Source of the DNA: Alphaproteobacteria bacterium
GTDB taxonomy: Bacteria; Pseudomonadota; Alphaproteobacteria; Geminicoccales; Geminicoccaceae
Assembly: GCA_026984595.1 (NCBI GenBank)
Contig: JALSRW010000430.1
Location: 1 to 9,618, forward strand
Direction: 5' to 3'
Length of the DNA: 9,618 nt
The notes beneath the pieces are model-generated. The model worked only from the letters and a program-made list of their open reading frames with translations. It did no database searches and was not told the DNA's origin. How positions within the stretch are numbered: position 1 is the first letter of the stretch; every line of letters begins with the position of its first letter. Positions 1 through 6,163 of the stretch are shown piece by piece. The position numbers were made by a program, and so were the translations under genes.

Positions 1-948
1 AAGACGACCTGTCTGCTCATGCTCGCCGGCTTCGAGGCCGCCACCCATGGCGAGATCTATCTCGACGGGCTGCCGCTCACGAGAGTGCCGCCGCACAAAC
101 GGGACATCGGCATGGTGTTCCAGAACTACGCCCTGTTCCCGCATATGACGGTGGAGGAGAATCTGGCCTTTCCGCTGGTGGTCCGACGGACGCCGCGCGA
201 GGAGATCCGCCGGCGGGTCGCGCGGGCACTGGCCATGGTCCGGCTCGAAGGGTTCGGGGCGCGGCGTCCGGCCCAGCTCTCCGGTGGCCAGCAACAGCGG
301 GTGGCACTGGCCCGGGCGCTGGTGTTCGAACCCAAGCTGGTGCTGATGGACGAGCCGCTCGGCGCCCTCGACAAGCAGCTCCGTGAAAACATGCAGTACG
401 AAATCAAGCATCTCCACGAAGAGCTGGCCATCAGCGTGGTCTACGTCACCCACGATCAGGGCGAGGCGCTGACCATGTCGGATCGGGTGGCGGTGTTCAA
501 CGACGGGGTGATCCAGCAACTGGCCTCTCCCGCCAGCCTCTACGAAGAGCCGGAAAACGCCTTCGTCGCCCAGTTCATCGGTGAGAACAACCGTCTGACG
601 GGAACCGTGCGGGCGCTGGAGAACGGCACCTGCCGGGTGGAGATCCCCGGCGGCGAGGTGCTGGCGCTGGCCGTCAACGTCAAGGGCGTGGGCGAGGCCA
701 CCACCCTGTCGCTGCGTCCCGAGCGGGTGGTGCTCGATCCGCCCGAGGGCAGCCTGCCCAACGTCTTTGCGGCCCGCGTCGAGGAACTCGTCTATCACGG
801 CGACCACATCCGCGTGCGCCTTTCGGTCTGCGGCGACGATGCGTTCATCGTCAAGGTGCCCAACATCGGCGGCACGTTCGCTCTGAGCCCCGGCCAGCAG
901 ATCCGCGTCGGCTGGCGGATGGAGGACTGCCGGGCGCTGGACGCCTGA
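1..948 (+). CDS. ABC transporter ATP-binding protein, PotA-like (5' end cut by window)
   Basis: This is the cytoplasmic ATPase that powers import through the two permeases encoded next. The reading frame is open from base 1 and its first residues, KTT, are the tail of the Walker A loop, so roughly the first 40 residues lie outside; 315 residues are visible. Seen in order (visible numbering): Q-loop VFQNYALFPHM with Q about 41, ABC signature LSGGQQQ at 93-99, Walker B LVLMDEP at about 113-119 followed by the D-loop GALD, and the switch histidine in VTHDQ at 151. After about residue 240 comes a TOBE-type regulatory domain (LRPERV followed by VYHGD), typical of the polyamine/iron/sulfate importer ATPases. 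The next gene begins 15 bases after the stop, so they are one operon. The family assignment is firm. The substrate is not: PotA-like ATPases serve polyamines, opines and other small cations. Confidence 0.95.
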   Translation, partial: KTTCLLMLAGFEAATHGEIYLDGLPLTRVPPHKRDIGMVFQNYALFPHMTVEENLAFPLVVRRTPREEIRRRVARALAMVRLEGFGARRPAQLSGGQQQRVALARALVFEPKLVLMDEPLGALDKQLRENMQYEIKHLHEELAISVVYVTHDQGEALTMSDRVAVFNDGVIQQLASPASLYEEPENAFVAQFIGENNRLTGTVRALENGTCRVEIPGGEVLALAVNVKGVGEATTLSLRPERVVLDPPEGSLPNVFAARVEELVYHGDHIRVRLSVCGDDAFIVKVPNIGGTFALSPGQQIRVGWRMEDCRALDA

Positions 949-963
949 GGGAGGATCCGCAGC

Positions 964-2223
964 ATGGCCCAGATCGCCGTCACTCCCGAACAGCTCACCG
1001 CCGCCGACGGAACCCCGCTCAAGATCTCCCTGGCGCGGGCCATGCGCCGGCGCCGGATCACCGCCTTCCTGCTGGCCACGCCGTTGCTGCTGTTCGTGCT
1101 GGTCACCTTCCTGATGCCCATCTTCGACATGCTCATGCGCAGCGTGGCCAATCCGGAAGTGCGCACCTACTGGCCGCAGGTGTCGAGTGCGCTGAGCGAG
1201 TGGGACGGGCGGGAACTGCCCGGGGAGAGCGTGTTCGCGGCCCTTTACGGCGATCTGCGGAGCAGCAGGGAGGCACGCACGGTCGGCAAGGTCGCCACCC
1301 GTCTCAACTACGAGATGAGCGGCATGCGCTCGTTGATCATGAAGACCCAGCGCAAGGTCAAGCGGATCGAACCGCCCTATCGCGAGGCCTTTCTGGGGAT
1401 CGACAAGCGCTGGGGCGAACTCGACGTGTGGAAACTGATCAAGCGCATGAGCAGCCCCTATACGTTGTCCTACTATCTGGCGGCGCTGGATCTGCGCTTC
1501 GATCCCGACGGCAATGTGGTCGCGCAGCCGGCCAACAAGCGCATCTACGTGCCGCTCTTTTTGCGCACCTTCCGTATCAGTCTGCTGATCACCGCCCTCT
1601 GCCTGGTGCTCGGCTTTCCCATTTCCTACCTCTTGGCGACGCTGCCGCTGCGACTCTCCAACCTGCTGATGATCATGGTGCTGCTGCCGTTCTGGACCTC
1701 GCTCCTGGTGCGCACCACCTCCTGGATCGTCATTCTCCAGCAGCAGGGCGTGCTCAACGATCTGCTGGTGTGGCTCGGAATCATCGGCGATCAGAACCGG
1801 ATCTCGATGATCTACAACCAGACCGGCACGATCATCGCCATGACCCACATCCTGCTGCCCTTCATGGTCCTGCCCCTCTACAGCGTGATGCGCACCATCT
1901 CGCCCTCCTACATGCGTGCCGCCCAATCACTGGGCGCCCATCCCTGGGAGGCCTTCTGGCGGGTCTATGCGCCGCTGACCCTGCCGGGGGTGGGGGCCGG
2001 CTGCCTGCTCGTCTTCATCCTGGCGATCGGCTACTACATCACCCCGGCACTGGTCGGCGGTACCTCGGGCCAGCTCATTTCCAACATGATCGCCTACCAT
2101 ATGCAGAAATCGCTCAACTGGGGTCTCGCCGCGGCGCTCGGGACCCTGCTGCTGGCCGCCGTGCTGATCCTGTATTGGGTCTACAACCGGCTGGTGGGCG
2201 TCGAGAACATGAAGCTCGGGTGA
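964..2223 (+). CDS. ABC transporter permease, PotB-like, with large extracytoplasmic insert
   Basis: Inner-membrane permease of a polyamine-type importer, 419 residues against roughly 285 for E. coli PotB. An arginine-rich stretch (MRRRR) precedes the first membrane helix at about residues 33-58. A polar segment of roughly 140 residues follows, with many charged residues and no obvious helix long enough to cross the membrane. The remaining five or so membrane segments run from about residue 205 to the end. The EAA loop that docks on the ATPase is present at about 318-342 (RAAQSLGA followed by LPG). The start at 964 is supported by GGGAGG at 949-954, nine bases upstream. The stop is four bases before the next permease start, which implies translational coupling. 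The first-helix topology places the insert outside the cytoplasm; that is inference from the positive-inside rule. Longer PotB relatives of this kind are known among proteobacteria, but the role of the insert is unclear to me. Confidence 0.93.
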   Translation: MAQIAVTPEQLTAADGTPLKISLARAMRRRRITAFLLATPLLLFVLVTFLMPIFDMLMRSVANPEVRTYWPQVSSALSEWDGRELPGESVFAALYGDLRSSREARTVGKVATRLNYEMSGMRSLIMKTQRKVKRIEPPYREAFLGIDKRWGELDVWKLIKRMSSPYTLSYYLAALDLRFDPDGNVVAQPANKRIYVPLFLRTFRISLLITALCLVLGFPISYLLATLPLRLSNLLMIMVLLPFWTSLLVRTTSWIVILQQQGVLNDLLVWLGIIGDQNRISMIYNQTGTIIAMTHILLPFMVLPLYSVMRTISPSYMRAAQSLGAHPWEAFWRVYAPLTLPGVGAGCLLVFILAIGYYITPALVGGTSGQLISNMIAYHMQKSLNWGLAAALGTLLLAAVLILYWVYNRLVGVENMKLG

Positions 2224-2227
2224 GACC

Positions 2228-3076
2228 ATGGCGCTTCCCGTCTACGCATCTCCGGCCGAACGGGTCTGGCATTACGTCTATCACGTGTTCTGCGCCGGCG
2301 TGTTCGTCTTCCTGATCGCGCCGATCCTCGTGATCATCCCGCTCTCGTTCAACGCCGAGCCCTATTTCACCTTCACCGAGGGGATGCTCAGGTTCGATCC
2401 GGCCGCCTACTCGCTGCGCTGGTACCGCGATTTCCTGCAGAACCCGCAGTGGCTGCATGCGGTCAAGAACAGCATCATCATCGCCAGCTCGGCGACATTG
2501 CTGGCCACCACCCTGGGGACCATCGCCGCGCTGGGCCTCAGCCGCAGCGAGATGCCGATGCGCAAGACGGTGATGAGCATCCTGATCGCGCCGATGATCG
2601 TGCCCATCATCATCGCCGCCGCCGCCATGTATTTCTTCTATTCGCAGTTCGATCTGGCGCAGACCTATGCCGGCATCATCCTCGCGCACACCGCGCTGGG
2701 CACACCGTTCGTGGTGATCACCGTGACCGCCACGCTGACCGGCTTCGATCGCAGCCTGGTGCGGGCGGCGCAGTCGCTGGGCGCCGGACCCGCCTTCACC
2801 TTCTTCAAGGTGGTGCTGCCGCTCATCCTGCCGGGGGTGATCTCCGGCGCCCTGTTCGCCTTCATCACCTCCTTCGACGAGGTCGTGGTGGTGCTGTTCC
2901 TCGCTGGCTACGACCAGCGCACCATCCCGCGGCAGATGTGGGCCGGAATCCGCGAACAGATCAGCCCCACCATCCTCGCCGTGGCCACCATTCTGATCGT
3001 GATCTCCATCGCCCTCCTGACGACGGTCGAGCTCTTGCGTCGGCGGAGTCTGCGGCTGCGGGGTGTGCGGGAGTGA
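2228..3076 (+). CDS. ABC transporter permease, PotC-like
   Basis: Second inner-membrane permease of the same importer, 282 residues, close to the usual PotC length. One membrane helix near residues 15-37 is followed by a short extracytoplasmic loop (LSFNAEPYF, a stretch typical of PotC relatives) and then about five more helices. The EAA loop VRAAQSLGAG followed by LPG is at about 178-202 and nearly repeats the equivalent loop of the upstream permease, as expected for two subunits docking on an ATPase dimer. The start codon lies four bases after the preceding stop. The ribosome-binding signal there is poor (GGGTGAG just upstream), so translation probably depends on ribosomes finishing the previous gene. 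It is the last gene of its operon: the stop is followed by a hairpin and a convergent gene. No substrate-binding protein gene follows it. Confidence 0.93.
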   Translation: MALPVYASPAERVWHYVYHVFCAGVFVFLIAPILVIIPLSFNAEPYFTFTEGMLRFDPAAYSLRWYRDFLQNPQWLHAVKNSIIIASSATLLATTLGTIAALGLSRSEMPMRKTVMSILIAPMIVPIIIAAAAMYFFYSQFDLAQTYAGIILAHTALGTPFVVITVTATLTGFDRSLVRAAQSLGAGPAFTFFKVVLPLILPGVISGALFAFITSFDEVVVVLFLAGYDQRTIPRQMWAGIREQISPTILAVATILIVISIALLTTVELLRRRSLRLRGVRE

Positions 3077-3092
3077 GCCCCGGGCGGGCTCA
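3074..3092. terminator. Hairpin between convergent genes, possible bidirectional terminator
   Basis: A perfect 7-bp stem, TGAGCCC at 3074-3080 and GGGCTCA at 3086-3092, encloses a 5-base loop CGGGC. The left arm begins with the TGA stop of the PotC-like permease and the right arm ends with the complement of the TGA stop of the reductase on the other strand. The stem is seen directly. There is no run of T on either side, so it is not a canonical intrinsic terminator; a role in ending both transcripts or protecting their 3' ends is inference. Confidence 0.45.
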
Positions 3093-3824
3093 GTAGACGT
3101 CCTGGCCGCCGTTGACCGGGATCTCGGCCCCGGTGATGTAGGAGGCCTCCTCGCTGCACAGATAGTAGATCGCCGCCGCCACCTCCTCCGGCGAACCCAG
3201 CCGCCGCAGGGGAATGCGCTCCACCAGCTCCTCGGTGCCCGGCGAGAGGATGGCGGTGTTGATCTCGCCCGGGCAGACGGCGTTCGCGCGGATGCCGAGA
3301 TGGGCGAGGTCGGCGGCGAGTTCGCGGGTCAGCGCCCAGAGCGCCGCCTTGGAGGTGCTGTAGGCGCTGCCGGCGAAGGGATGGACACGGTGGCCGGCGA
3401 TCGAGGTGAGGTTGACGATCGAGCCCTTGCTCTCGGCCAAGAGCGGCGCACAGGCTCGGCTGAAGAACACCGGGGCGAAGAAGTTGATGGCGAACACCCG
3501 CTGCCAGGTTTCCATGTCGCCATCGAGGCAGCCGAGACGGGTGCCGCCTTCGCCCTTGGGCGAATAGCCGGCGTTGTTCACCAGCGCGTGCAGCGGTTCC
3601 CCGTCCAGGAGCTCGCCCAGCCGTTCGACCGCCTCCGGCAGCCGATGGGTCTCGGAAAGATCGATGGTGATATGCGCGTGACGCTCGTTGCGTGGACATT
3701 GCGGCGGCACCACCTCGCGCGAACAGGTGATGGCCCGCCAGCCCCGGCGCACGAAATAGGTTGCCGTGGCATGGCCGATGCCGCGGCTGGCGCCGGTAAT
3801 GAACACCGTCTTGCGCTCGTCCAT
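3090..3824 (-). CDS. SDR family NAD(P)-dependent oxidoreductase, FabG-like, substrate unknown
   Basis: Classical short-chain dehydrogenase/reductase of 244 residues, a typical length. Seen: the cofactor-binding glycine motif TGASRGIG at about 10-17, NNAG at about 83-86, catalytic serine in LTSIAG (about 141), the catalytic Tyr and Lys of YSTSK (about 155 and 159), and the family's C-terminal ITGAEIPVNGG. The arginine in the glycine motif and another just after the second strand (CSRE) suggest NADP(H); that is inference. I chose the ATG at 3824 because GGGA lies nine bases upstream. The in-frame ATG at 3833 is possible but would sit directly against that GGGA. The gene lies downstream of pdxH on the same strand, 68 bases from its stop, so co-transcription is plausible. 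Candidates include a 3-oxoacyl reductase-type enzyme or a reductase/dehydrogenase of an aldehyde, possibly a B6 vitamer; the sequence does not decide. Confidence 0.92.
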   Translation of the reverse strand: MDERKTVFITGASRGIGHATATYFVRRGWRAITCSREVVPPQCPRNERHAHITIDLSETHRLPEAVERLGELLDGEPLHALVNNAGYSPKGEGGTRLGCLDGDMETWQRVFAINFFAPVFFSRACAPLLAESKGSIVNLTSIAGHRVHPFAGSAYSTSKAALWALTRELAADLAHLGIRANAVCPGEINTAILSPGTEELVERIPLRRLGSPEEVAAAIYYLCSEEASYITGAEIPVNGGQDVY

Positions 3825-3892
3825 GAACCGCATTCCCGTTCTGACCGAGTCCGCAAACTAGCCACCTCGCGGCGCGCTGCAAGGGGCCGCTC

Positions 3893-4531
3893 TCAGGGTG
3901 CCAGGCGATAGCGCCGCCAACCTTCGCCCTGCTTCTCGTAGGCCAGGCGATCGTGCAGACGATCGCTGCGCCCCTGCCAGAATTCGAACCGGACCGGCAC
4001 CACCCGGTAGCCGCCCCAGTGGGGCGGCCGCGGCACGCTTTCGGGATACTGCTCGCGCAACGCCCGCACCCGCTGCTCCAGTTCCTCGCGACCGGCGATC
4101 TCCCGGCTCTGGGCCGAGGCCCAGGCGCCGATGCGGGCACCGTAGGGGCGCGAGGCGAAATAGGCGTCGGCCTCGGCCGCACCGGTGCGTTCGACGGTGC
4201 CCTCGATCCGGATCTGGCGGTGCAGACGGTCCCAGAAGAAGAGCAGCGCCACCCGCGGGTTCTCGGCCATCTCCCGGCCCTTGCGGCTCTCGTAGTTGGT
4301 GTAGAAGACGAAGCCCCGGCGATCGTAGCCCTTGAGCAGCACGACCCGGGCCGAGGGCCGGCCGCCGGCATCGGCGGTGGCCAGGGTCATCGCCGTGGGC
4401 TCGTAGAGACCGGCGTCTACCGCTTCCCCGAACCAGCGCGCGAACTGATCGAAGGGATCGAGGGCGGCATCCTTCTCGAGAAGGGCGGGGCCTTCGTATT
4501 CGTGACGCAGATCGGCTGGGTTCGGCGGCAT
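3893..4531 (-). CDS. pdxH: Pyridoxine/pyridoxamine 5'-phosphate oxidase
   Basis: FMN-dependent cytoplasmic enzyme that oxidises pyridoxine 5'-phosphate or pyridoxamine 5'-phosphate with O2 to pyridoxal 5'-phosphate, the last step of B6 salvage and of DXP-dependent B6 synthesis. The product is 212 residues (E. coli PdxH is 218). Seen: substrate-binding N-terminal LRHEYEG, FMN-binding RVVLLK at 62-67 and FYTNYESRKG at 76-85, SRPYGARIGAWAS at 127-139, and the family signature FEFWQGRSDRLHDR at 182-195 near the C-terminus. The frame stays open upstream to 4654, but that extension has no family resemblance and would overlap pdxY. The ATG at 4531 has GAGG eight bases upstream and gives the conserved N-terminus. 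It is divergent from pdxY across 67 bases and is followed on the same strand by the SDR gene. Confidence 0.97.
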   Translation of the reverse strand: MPPNPADLRHEYEGPALLEKDAALDPFDQFARWFGEAVDAGLYEPTAMTLATADAGGRPSARVVLLKGYDRRGFVFYTNYESRKGREMAENPRVALLFFWDRLHRQIRIEGTVERTGAAEADAYFASRPYGARIGAWASAQSREIAGREELEQRVRALREQYPESVPRPPHWGGYRVVPVRFEFWQGRSDRLHDRLAYEKQGEGWRRYRLAP

Positions 4532-4598
4532 CGCTCCATCCTCGCTTCGCGAACCGGTCGGCGCTACACCGGCGCCGCAATCTCGTGCGGGGCGGAGA
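4532..4598. promoter_or_regulatory. Shared divergent regulatory region of pdxH and pdxY
   Basis: This 67-base gap must hold the start signals of both B6 genes unless one is read from farther away. It contains the perfect 8-base palindrome TTCGCGAA at 4546-4553 and a looser GGCGC (4560-4564) / GCGCC (4572-4576) pair. I see no convincing -35/-10 pair on either strand. The spacing next to pdxY is odd: GGAG at 4594-4597 ends only one base before its ATG at 4599, so the start may rely on the G-rich run just upstream. A regulatory role is inferred from position only. Confidence 0.4.
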
Positions 4599-5489
4599 AT
4601 GGAGCAGGCGGTCCTTTCCATCCAGTCCTTCGTGAGCCTCGGGCATGTCGGCAACCGGGTGGCCTGCTGGGCGCTGGAGCGGCTGGGATTCGAGGTGTGG
4701 CCGGTGCCCAGCGTCTGGTTCGCCCATCACCCGGGATACGGGCCGCCGGCGGGATCCCGCTTCGCCGCCGAATGGCTGCGAGAGGTCCTCGACGGGCTGC
4801 TGGGCACCGCTCCTCTGGAGCGCTGCGGCGGGATCCTCACGGGATATCTCGGCGGTCTCGAACAGGGGCCGGTGGTGCTGGAGGCGGTGGCCCGCCTGCG
4901 CGGGCCGCGGCCGGACATCCCCTGGCTCTGTGATCCGGTACTGGGTGAGGAGGGCAGGGGGCTGTTCCTGCCGCGCCCGCTGGCCGGGTTCCTGCGCGAC
5001 CGTCTCGTGCCGGCGGCCGACATCGTCACGCCCAATCTGTTCGAACTCGGCTGGCTCACCGACACGGAGCCCGTCGATGTGCCTTCCGCGCGCCGTGCGG
5101 CGCGGCGGTTGCGGGCCCGCGGACCACATACCGTGCTGGCCACCGGCGTACCGGCGGCGGGCGGCAAAGGCATCGGGGTACTGCTCGAAAGCGCCGCCGG
5201 CAGCTTCTGGATCGAGACCCCACGGCTCGCCTGCCGCGCCCACGGTACCGGCGATCTGCTGGCGGCACTCTATCTCGGCCGGCTGCTCCGCGGCGACGGT
5301 CCGAAAACGGCGTTGGAAGCCGCCGTCTCCGTCCTTTACGCGATCATCGAGGAGACGGTCCGCGCCGATGCAGGGGAGCTGCGGCTGCCCTCCTGCGAGA
5401 CCTTCGCCGCCGCGGCCCGGCCCCGCTTTCGCGCCATCCCTCTCGACGACCGAGGGCAATCCGGCGCCGCCGGGAGCCCGGCCGATTGA
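4599..5489 (+). CDS. pdxY: Pyridoxal kinase
   Basis: Ribokinase-superfamily enzyme that phosphorylates pyridoxal (and, in PdxK-like members, pyridoxine and pyridoxamine) with ATP, feeding the product to PdxH or giving pyridoxal 5'-phosphate directly. It has 296 residues; E. coli PdxY has 287. Seen: the N-terminal vitamer-binding stretch VLSIQSFVSLGHVGN at 5-19, which lines up with the SHVVYGHAGN region of E. coli PdxY; LTGYLGG at 80-86; CDPVLG at 111-116; TPNLFE at 144-149 (NxxE type, metal/phosphate binding); and the anion-hole motif HGTGDL at 215-220 with catalytic Asp219. It therefore keeps the GTGD form rather than the GVGD of E. coli PdxY. A short Gly/Ala/Ser-rich tail follows residue 285. 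The distinction between PdxY and PdxK is made by overall resemblance. It is divergent from pdxH, which supports a B6 role. Confidence 0.95.
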   Translation: MEQAVLSIQSFVSLGHVGNRVACWALERLGFEVWPVPSVWFAHHPGYGPPAGSRFAAEWLREVLDGLLGTAPLERCGGILTGYLGGLEQGPVVLEAVARLRGPRPDIPWLCDPVLGEEGRGLFLPRPLAGFLRDRLVPAADIVTPNLFELGWLTDTEPVDVPSARRAARRLRARGPHTVLATGVPAAGGKGIGVLLESAAGSFWIETPRLACRAHGTGDLLAALYLGRLLRGDGPKTALEAAVSVLYAIIEETVRADAGELRLPSCETFAAAARPRFRAIPLDDRGQSGAAGSPAD

Positions 5490-5524
5490 GCCAGGTCAAG
5501 GCAGCGGGAGCCGGCGAAGCTATC

Positions 5525-5569
5525 CTTCGATTGCCTCGACGTTCGTGGTAAAGCCGATCGGAATCGAAG
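5525..5569 (+). promoter_or_regulatory. Inverted repeat in the leader of the 2-oxoacid oxidoreductase operon
   Basis: The 95-base gap 5490-5584 contains a perfect 8-bp inverted repeat, CTTCGATT at 5525-5532 and AATCGAAG at 5562-5569, separated by 29 bases. The left arm also pairs with CGAAG at 5515-5519 (5-bp stem, 5-base loop), so the two stems exclude each other. The right arm ends four bases before the G-run at 5573-5578 that serves as ribosome-binding site for the GTG start at 5585. It could be an operator for a dimeric regulator or a leader hairpin. I found no convincing promoter hexamers in the gap, so the transcript start is unknown. Confidence 0.4.
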
Positions 5570-5584
5570 TCCGGGGGGAACGCG

Positions 5585-6163
5585 GTGCTCGAAATTCGCA
5601 TCCACGGCCGGGGCGGTCAGGGCAATGTCGTGGCCGCCTATCTGCTGGCCGCGGCGGTGATCGATGCGGGGCTCTACGGCCAGGCCTTTCCCGCCTTCGG
5701 AGCAGAGCGGCGAGGAGCGCCGGTGGCGGCCTTCGTCCGGGTGGCCTGCGATACGGTCAAACGCCGCTGCCAGATCGAGAAGCCGGATATCGTGGTGGTC
5801 CAGGATCCCACGCTCCTGCGGACGCCGGCGACGCTGGCCGGGCTCGAGAAGGATGGCCGGGTGCTGGTCAACAGCGCGCGGCAGGAGGAACTGCCGCCGC
5901 CGGCCGGCCTCGACGGCCGCTGGGTGAGCCTCCCGGCGAGCCGCATCGCCGAGGAGACGATCGGCCGGCCGGTACCCAATGCGGCTCTGCTCGGAGCCCT
6001 GCTGACGCTCACCGGCATCTGTCCGCTCCAGGCTCTCGAGCAGGCTCTCGAGGAGCGGTTTCCGCCCGAGATCGCAGCGCGCAACAGGCGGGCGGTGCGC
6101 ATGGCGGTGGAGCGGGTCGAAGAAAACGCATGGCGGAGTGTGGTGGATGCGCGCGGCCTTTGA
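5585..6163 (+). CDS. 2-oxoacid:acceptor oxidoreductase, gamma subunit (PorG/PadE type)
   Basis: Gamma subunit (192 residues, normal length) of a thiamine-diphosphate 2-oxoacid oxidoreductase, the part that closes the active site around the alpha/beta core. Seen: the diagnostic GRGGQG at 8-13 and, near residues 35-51, FPAFGAERRG followed by APVAAFVR, both hallmarks of this family. The start is GTG, chosen because GGGGGG at 5573-5578 lies six bases upstream and the family N-terminus begins exactly there. It opens an operon of overlapping genes and its end overlaps the alpha-subunit start. A 12-base unit, CAGGCTCTCGAG, occurs twice in tandem at 6029-6052 and gives the residues QALE twice. The 2-oxoacid substrate cannot be read from this subunit. 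Confidence 0.93.
   Translation: MLEIRIHGRGGQGNVVAAYLLAAAVIDAGLYGQAFPAFGAERRGAPVAAFVRVACDTVKRRCQIEKPDIVVVQDPTLLRTPATLAGLEKDGRVLVNSARQEELPPPAGLDGRWVSLPASRIAEETIGRPVPNAALLGALLTLTGICPLQALEQALEERFPPEIAARNRRAVRMAVERVEENAWRSVVDARGL
6029..6052 (+). repeat. Perfect tandem repeat of a 12-base unit inside the gamma-subunit gene
   Basis: The unit CAGGCTCTCGAG occurs twice without a gap and in frame, coding QALE at residues 149-156 in a predicted helix. Identity at every base, including third codon positions, suggests a recent in-frame duplication or slippage rather than independent codon choice. Confidence 0.7.

Noticed and set aside
1200..2315. Long plus-strand frame overlapping the first permease
   Set aside because: Out of frame with the membrane protein and rich in Arg, His, Ala and Pro with no domain. 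The permease frame has the EAA loop and membrane helices.
3869..3890. GCGGC/GCCGC stem between pdxH and the SDR gene
   Set aside because: Only 5 bp with a 12-base loop and no T-run on either strand; expected by chance in such GC-rich DNA, so not called as a terminator.
4532..4654. N-terminal extension of pdxH to the ATG at 4654
   Set aside because: The extra 41 residues have no PdxH similarity and overlap the pdxY start; ATG 4531 has a ribosome-binding site and the conserved N-terminus.
3858..5459. A 533-codon open frame on the minus strand across pdxH and pdxY
   Set aside because: It lies out of frame with pdxH and antisense to pdxY, both of which have clear family motifs. Its translation is low-complexity, rich in Arg, Gly, Ala and Pro, as expected from GC-rich shadow frames.
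5521..5526. TATCCT as a possible -10 box ahead of the oxidoreductase operon
   Set aside because: It matches four of six consensus bases, but no acceptable -35 hexamer lies 16-18 bases upstream.
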